A stretch of DNA of 64,000 nucleotides from contig NZ_CP142884.1 in NCBI RefSeq assembly GCF_040760075.1, forward strand, positions 2,666,001-2,730,000, written 5' to 3'. Position 1 is the first letter of the stretch. Every line of letters begins with the position of its first letter. Made by a program: the position numbers and the translations under genes. This document shows positions 60,409-64,000 of this stretch, one piece after another. The notes under the pieces are model-generated. The model was not told the DNA's origin. It did not search any database and saw nothing but the letters and a program-made list of their open reading frames with translations. The DNA comes from Sphingobacterium sp. R2 (lineage in GTDB: Bacteria > Bacteroidota > Bacteroidia > Sphingobacteriales > Sphingobacteriaceae).

Positions 60409-61731
60409 ATGAATCTACTCAATTATAAAAATAACATGTACAGGATATTCAGTGTCTGGGCCATGGCCTTGACTCTGGTGGCCTGTCAAAAGGATGATTC
60501 GGCAAAGGAATATGGCGATTCGCTCATTTACATGCCGCAGAGCGTTAATTTTTCCATGGGATCAAATGCGATCTATCCCGTCCCGGGATCATCCAATGGG
60601 ATCAGTCCAACGGGAATGAACTATACCGTCGATGAACAATCCAACAAAACAAAGATCCTATTAGGTGCATCCCTATCCGGGACAGCCAAAGGCGCTTTCA
60701 GCGTTGACGTTAAAGCGAATACAGATACCGTAGAGCAGCTGTTAAAGCAAGGGACCCTTGGTGCGGATTACAAGGTACTTCCGACCAAGAACTACCGCTT
60801 GCCCAATCGACTGGATGTGCCGGAGAACGGGTCTGCAACCTTTTATCTGGAAGTGGACAACAGTGTTATTACAGACCCGGATAATTTTGGTAAACATTTG
60901 GTTGTAGCGGTACAGATTGCCAATCCAAGCCGTTATACCTTGGACCAAAAACGGGCAACTACGGTGGTGGATATCAATATCGCAGGCCTGTTTCCGTCTG
61001 CAAATACAACATCGGAGATCAATGTAACGCCGGGCGCAACCATCACCATTGCTGGGCAGAATCTCGACAAAGTGACCGCTTTGAAGTTTTCCAACAGCGA
61101 AACGGCAATCCCTATCCTTGCACAGTCTGCAAATAGTCTACAGGTAAAAGTACCTGAGATGGATGGCATCTCGCGCTCAACGATCGATTTGGTAACACCA
61201 TTTGGAACAACAAAGAGTGCATTTGAATTGGTCAATTTAAATCTTGCCCTGCAGGTGTTTACAGATACTTATGGTGCCAATATCGGAGCCAATAAAGATG
61301 GCGACGATTACGGATCTAGTCAATCAATATCCACCAGCGTCTTTAAACGGGGAACCTCTTCGTTGGCAATTAAATATGCAGCAAATAATTACTCGCCCGG
61401 CGGACTGGTCAATACGGTTGGCTTTGAAGATAAAGGCTATAACTACATTACGTTCTGGGCGAAAGGAACGACTTCCGGTGCTGGGAATGAAGGGATCCAA
61501 ATGGCTCTAATGGGTGACGGAATGCCGGATGGCTATGGAAATGATTTTGCCGGAGTGGGGATCATCGTGACAAAAGAATGGACCTATTATAAAATTCCAA
61601 TCGGCAAAGGTGCCGCTAAACCGATGTGGAGTAAAGGAACGACCTTCCGGAAATTTGGATGGCGATTGAATAACTGGAATGTTCCACAGGATGAAACAAT
61701 CTATTTTGATGACATTCTATTTGTAAAATAA
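60409..61731 (+). CDS. Surface glycan-binding lipoprotein (DUF1735-like and IPT/TIG domains)
   Basis: 440 residues; lipobox near LVAC after a second possible start (ATG 60436, MYRIFSVWAMALTLVAC). An AGGAG ribosome-binding site precedes ATG 60409. The N-terminal region (about 25-195) has the LIYMPQS start and paired beta-domains of the DUF1735/BT_3987 type. Residues about 200-285 form an IPT/TIG Ig-like domain (VTPGATITIAGQNLDKVTAL). The C-terminal 155 residues form a beta-sandwich with YNYITFWAKGTTS and ETIYFDDILFVK, probably the carbohydrate-binding module. The layout is that of SusE/F-like surface glycan-binding proteins. It sits between the second SusD gene and the GH26 gene. Confidence 0.85.
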   Translation: MNLLNYKNNMYRIFSVWAMALTLVACQKDDSAKEYGDSLIYMPQSVNFSMGSNAIYPVPGSSNGISPTGMNYTVDEQSNKTKILLGASLSGTAKGAFSVDVKANTDTVEQLLKQGTLGADYKVLPTKNYRLPNRLDVPENGSATFYLEVDNSVITDPDNFGKHLVVAVQIANPSRYTLDQKRATTVVDINIAGLFPSANTTSEINVTPGATITIAGQNLDKVTALKFSNSETAIPILAQSANSLQVKVPEMDGISRSTIDLVTPFGTTKSAFELVNLNLALQVFTDTYGANIGANKDGDDYGSSQSISTSVFKRGTSSLAIKYAANNYSPGGLVNTVGFEDKGYNYITFWAKGTTSGAGNEGIQMALMGDGMPDGYGNDFAGVGIIVTKEWTYYKIPIGKGAAKPMWSKGTTFRKFGWRLNNWNVPQDETIYFDDILFVK

Positions 61732-61758
61732 AAATTAACGCATAAAAATTATAACATA

Positions 61759-63036
61759 ATGATGGCTAAAAAATCTTATTTATTGCTTATAACACTTTGT
61801 TTTTACCTGTGCTGCTGCTCGAAAAACAATGCCGAAATTATTAACGGATCTGCTGAGGTGCAGTCTTTGGATGCGGCATTTATGCAAGTGTCAAAAGCTG
61901 CGGTTGCAGGAACTACGTACGAGGCAGAGGTGTATCTTCCGTATGCTGGTGGTAATGGGGCAGCCTTTGAAAATGGAGCGTCCATTGCTTCAACGGGTGT
62001 GTTGGGCTTGACGGCGACTTTGCAGCAAGGGCGTTTGGAAAAAGGCTATGGTTCATTGCTGTATAAAATAAGTGGTATCCCGGCACAGGCGGGGACAGCA
62101 TCTTTTAATTTAACTTTTGGTGGTAAATCGAATGTTGTTGCGCTCGAAGTCAATCAAAAAACTGATGCTAGCATGCTTTACTGGGGATTCTTTGATGACT
62201 CGGGGACGCCGATGTCTTTCTACAACGGCTTTGGTAAGAATCCGAGTATGGCCATGATGTTTAATGGCTGGACTGCGGATGGTAGTCGCGAATTTCCTTC
62301 GGCATTTTGCCAGCAAGCTTCCGCAGCGGGCTATGTACCACACGTAACCTGGGAACCCATGATGGGCCTCGATGAATTGATGTCCGGAAAATACGATAAC
62401 GACATCAAACGCTATGGGGAAGCATTGGCCAAATTTGGTAAGCCGGTCGTATTGCGATTTGCACATGAATTTAATGGGGACTGGTATCCCTGGAGCATGC
62501 AGAATGATCAGGTGGTACCCGTAGCTACGTATATCAAAGCCTTTCGCTATGTGCACGATAAAGTGCGCGCGGCAGGCGGTACAAATGCACGTTGGGCCTG
62601 GGCACCTAATAATGCCAATGGCAATAAAAATCCGCAATCGGTAGAATCCTACTACCCGGGTGATGATTATGTGGATTTGATCGGTATGGACGGATACAAT
62701 TTTGGGACCTCTCAGAGCTGGTCTACCTGGCAGTCCTTCGCGCAGGTTTTTGGTCCACTTTATAACAAGTTAACTACTGCTTTCCCGAACAAACCTATTT
62801 TTATTGCTGAAATGGGCTGTTCTTCGACGGGCGGTGATAAAGCCGCATGGATCAACGATATGTTTGTGCAGCTGGAAACGCAGTTTCCAAAAATAAAAAG
62901 TTTTGTATGGTTTAATATCAATAAGGAAACAGACTGGCGCTTTACCAACGGACAGGATGCGATAGATGCATTTAAAAATGGCCTAAGTAATGCTAGGGTA
63001 GGGGTAGACCCAACACTGGGTGGTGTGATCCAGTAA
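61759..63036 (+). CDS. GH26-family glycoside hydrolase, lipoprotein
   Basis: 425 residues with a Cys-rich lipoprotein signal (CFYLCCCSKNN), so likely displayed on the cell surface. Residues about 30-130 form a beta-sandwich. The catalytic (beta/alpha)8 domain follows. RFAHEFNGDWYPW carries the acid/base Glu237, and FIAEMGCSSTGG carries the nucleophile Glu351; the 114-residue separation fits clan GH-A and family GH26. GH26 contains mainly endo-beta-1,4-mannanases, plus beta-1,3-xylanases and lichenases, so the exact substrate is open. As the only hydrolase in this PUL it probably cuts the polysaccharide outside the cell before SusCD import. Confidence 0.9.
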   Translation: MMAKKSYLLLITLCFYLCCCSKNNAEIINGSAEVQSLDAAFMQVSKAAVAGTTYEAEVYLPYAGGNGAAFENGASIASTGVLGLTATLQQGRLEKGYGSLLYKISGIPAQAGTASFNLTFGGKSNVVALEVNQKTDASMLYWGFFDDSGTPMSFYNGFGKNPSMAMMFNGWTADGSREFPSAFCQQASAAGYVPHVTWEPMMGLDELMSGKYDNDIKRYGEALAKFGKPVVLRFAHEFNGDWYPWSMQNDQVVPVATYIKAFRYVHDKVRAAGGTNARWAWAPNNANGNKNPQSVESYYPGDDYVDLIGMDGYNFGTSQSWSTWQSFAQVFGPLYNKLTTAFPNKPIFIAEMGCSSTGGDKAAWINDMFVQLETQFPKIKSFVWFNINKETDWRFTNGQDAIDAFKNGLSNARVGVDPTLGGVIQ

Positions 63037-63142
63037 AGAATTTACATCAATAGGAATTACGATGAATTTATTTAAAACCTTCAATCAGCGAAAACAGTTC
63101 AGATCTGGATAGGTTGATCGATTTGTATTCCTATTCGAAAGG

Positions 63143-63177
63143 CAGCCTATCTTCTACAGATAGGCTGTTTTTGGTTT
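63143..63177 (+). terminator. Intrinsic terminator of the GH26 PUL
   Basis: CAGCCTATCT (63143-63152) pairs perfectly with AGATAGGCTG (63158-63167) over a 5-nt loop, followed by TTTTTGGTTTT. It lies about 105 bp after the GH26 stop. Confidence 0.85.
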
Positions 63178-63310
63178 TAAAGAAGTGCCGACTGCATTTA
63201 ATTAATTTCTTTGAAAACGATTGAGTAACGGGAACTGTTTACTGCTTGACATCGATTCGGTCTATAGGAGACGCTGCCCAATGTGGCGGATTTCCCTATG
63301 TCTATCTATT

Positions 63311-63347
63311 AAAGCGGATTTCCTTATAACGGATAGTCCGCTTTTTT
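63311..63347 (+). terminator. Second terminator-like hairpin
   Basis: AAAGCGGA (63311-63318) pairs with TCCGCTTT (63337-63344) over an 18-nt loop, followed by further T residues. No gene ends between it and the terminator at 63143, so it may end a small RNA. Confidence 0.55.
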
Positions 63348-63424
63348 CTTCGACTGAATACTTCTTTTTTCAGCAGCGAAAAACAATTCCACTAAGAAAG
63401 CTGTACTCTATAAAAATTTAAAAG

Positions 63425-63817
63425 ATGAAGGATAAATCGCAAATGCAGAAAATTGCACGGTATGGTTTAGGTGCATTTTTAGTGGTGGCGGGAATTGGAC
63501 ACCTGACATTTTCTCGTAAAGAATTTCGGGCACAAGTACCAGATTGGGTGCCGATCTCCAAAGACGACACCGTTGTATATTCTGGCTACGCTGAAATTGC
63601 CCTGGGGGCAGCACTGATACTGGCGCCCGCTAAACAGCGGTCGAAGGTTGGGAAAATTGCTGCTGCTTTTTTTACGGCTGTATTTCCTGGAAACATTGCG
63701 CAATATACCGATCGCCGTGATGGATTTGGTTTGGATACGGACGGTAAACGTCTGGCACGCTTATTTTTTCAACCGGTGCTGGTAGCATGGGCATTAAAAA
63801 GCACAAGCGATACATAA
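63425..63817 (+). CDS. DoxX-like small membrane protein
   Basis: 130 residues with predicted helices at about 10-25 (YGLGAFLVVAGIGHLTF), 50-67 (GYAEIALGAALILAP), 75-92 (IAAAFFTAVFPGNIAQY) and 108-124 (LFFQPVLVAWAL), the four-helix layout of DoxX-like proteins. The AGIGHL motif in helix 1 is common in this group. Function unknown. A second Met (MQKIARYG, codon 7) is an alternative start. A terminator follows. Confidence 0.8.
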   Translation: MKDKSQMQKIARYGLGAFLVVAGIGHLTFSRKEFRAQVPDWVPISKDDTVVYSGYAEIALGAALILAPAKQRSKVGKIAAAFFTAVFPGNIAQYTDRRDGFGLDTDGKRLARLFFQPVLVAWALKSTSDT

Positions 63818-63886
63818 ATTCGAACAGTCTATAGCAGATCATTGTTTTACGGCGCGTCCTCTGCACAGGGGGCAGCTTAAATGCAT

Positions 63887-63928
63887 AAAGGTTGCTGGAG
63901 CTATTCCAGACAACCTTTATTTTTTTGT
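63887..63928 (+). terminator. Intrinsic terminator after the DoxX-like gene
   Basis: AAAGGTTG (63887-63894) pairs with CAACCTTT (63911-63918), and CTGGA with TCCAG inside it, with one bulged A. A run of T residues follows. Confidence 0.8.
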
Positions 63929-64000
63929 AATCTATTGCACGACAATTTGACCGGCCTAGATCCAGCTTTTAAACATATTCAATCGATTATCAACTTTCCT

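Larger units (their letters stand above)
63037..63424. other. Intergenic region with two terminators
   Basis: 388 bp with no convincing gene. It holds the PUL terminator (63143-63177), then about 130 bp, then a second terminator-like hairpin (63311-63347). GCGGATTTCC occurs twice, at about 63285 and 63314. An open frame at 63221-63421 crosses the second hairpin and is probably not a gene. Confidence 0.5.

Noticed and set aside
63221..63421. 66-residue frame between the GH26 and DoxX-like genes
   Set aside because: It reads through a terminator-like hairpin and shows no domain.

Overview
The window looks like chromosomal DNA of a Sphingobacteriaceae-type Bacteroidota, most likely Sphingobacterium or a close relative. 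The evidence is five SusC/SusD outer-membrane pairs, SusCD-linked TlpA thioredoxins, a FecI/FecR pair, a hybrid two-component system (HTCS), LytTR regulators, Bacteroidota-specific families (DUF6520, DUF5007, DUF4859, DUF1735-like) and promoter -7 boxes of the TAnnTTTG type. I found no rRNA, tRNA, insertion sequence or CRISPR array.

Layout. Positions 1-661 hold no convincing gene but contain a striking inverted array of short CGAAG/CTTCG units on an exact 11-bp period. Positions 662-6761 are a TlpA-SusC-SusD operon ending in a bidirectional terminator. Positions 6812-11827 hold small or poorly known genes: a DUF6520 peptide, a MauE-like membrane protein, an RteC-like protein, a membrane-bound LytTR regulator and two orphans. 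An AraC regulator (11968) precedes a SusCD operon (13223-22001) that also encodes a FAS1-like/DUF4859 lipoprotein, a DUF5007 lipoprotein and an HEIGH metalloprotease-like lipoprotein. An ECF sigma factor and FecR anti-sigma (22164-23931) precede an STN-containing SusC, a SusD and a TlpA (24116-30353). After a GNAT gene comes a frameshifted TonB-dependent receptor with a LytS-type kinase and a LytTR response regulator (31046-35083).

Positions 35.5-39.9 kb form an AT-rich island of small orphan genes. It contains a decayed Rhs core fragment and the C-terminal part of an EndoU toxin nuclease, so it is probably the graveyard of a polymorphic toxin locus. Next comes an iron-uptake cluster (PepSY membrane protein, TonB siderophore receptor, divergent AraC regulator; 39970-44770) and a leucine-rich-repeat protein. 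The last large block (46365-63036) is a polysaccharide utilisation locus (PUL): HTCS sensor, two SusCD pairs, a surface glycan-binding lipoprotein and a GH26 glycoside hydrolase, probably aimed at a beta-mannan or related beta-glycan. A DoxX-like protein closes the window.

How it works together: most of the window is a set of separately controlled outer-membrane uptake systems, each with its own regulator type (AraC, sigma/anti-sigma, LytTR two-component, HTCS). Two outer-membrane genes (the receptor at 31046 and the SusD at 53922) are broken by the apparent loss of one G in a short G-run, and a CAAG tetranucleotide repeat lies in front of the glycan-binding protein gene. These could be phase-variation sites or sequencing errors. 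The most unusual sequence-level object is the 11-bp-phased inverted array at 171-387, with a weaker second copy at 430-536.
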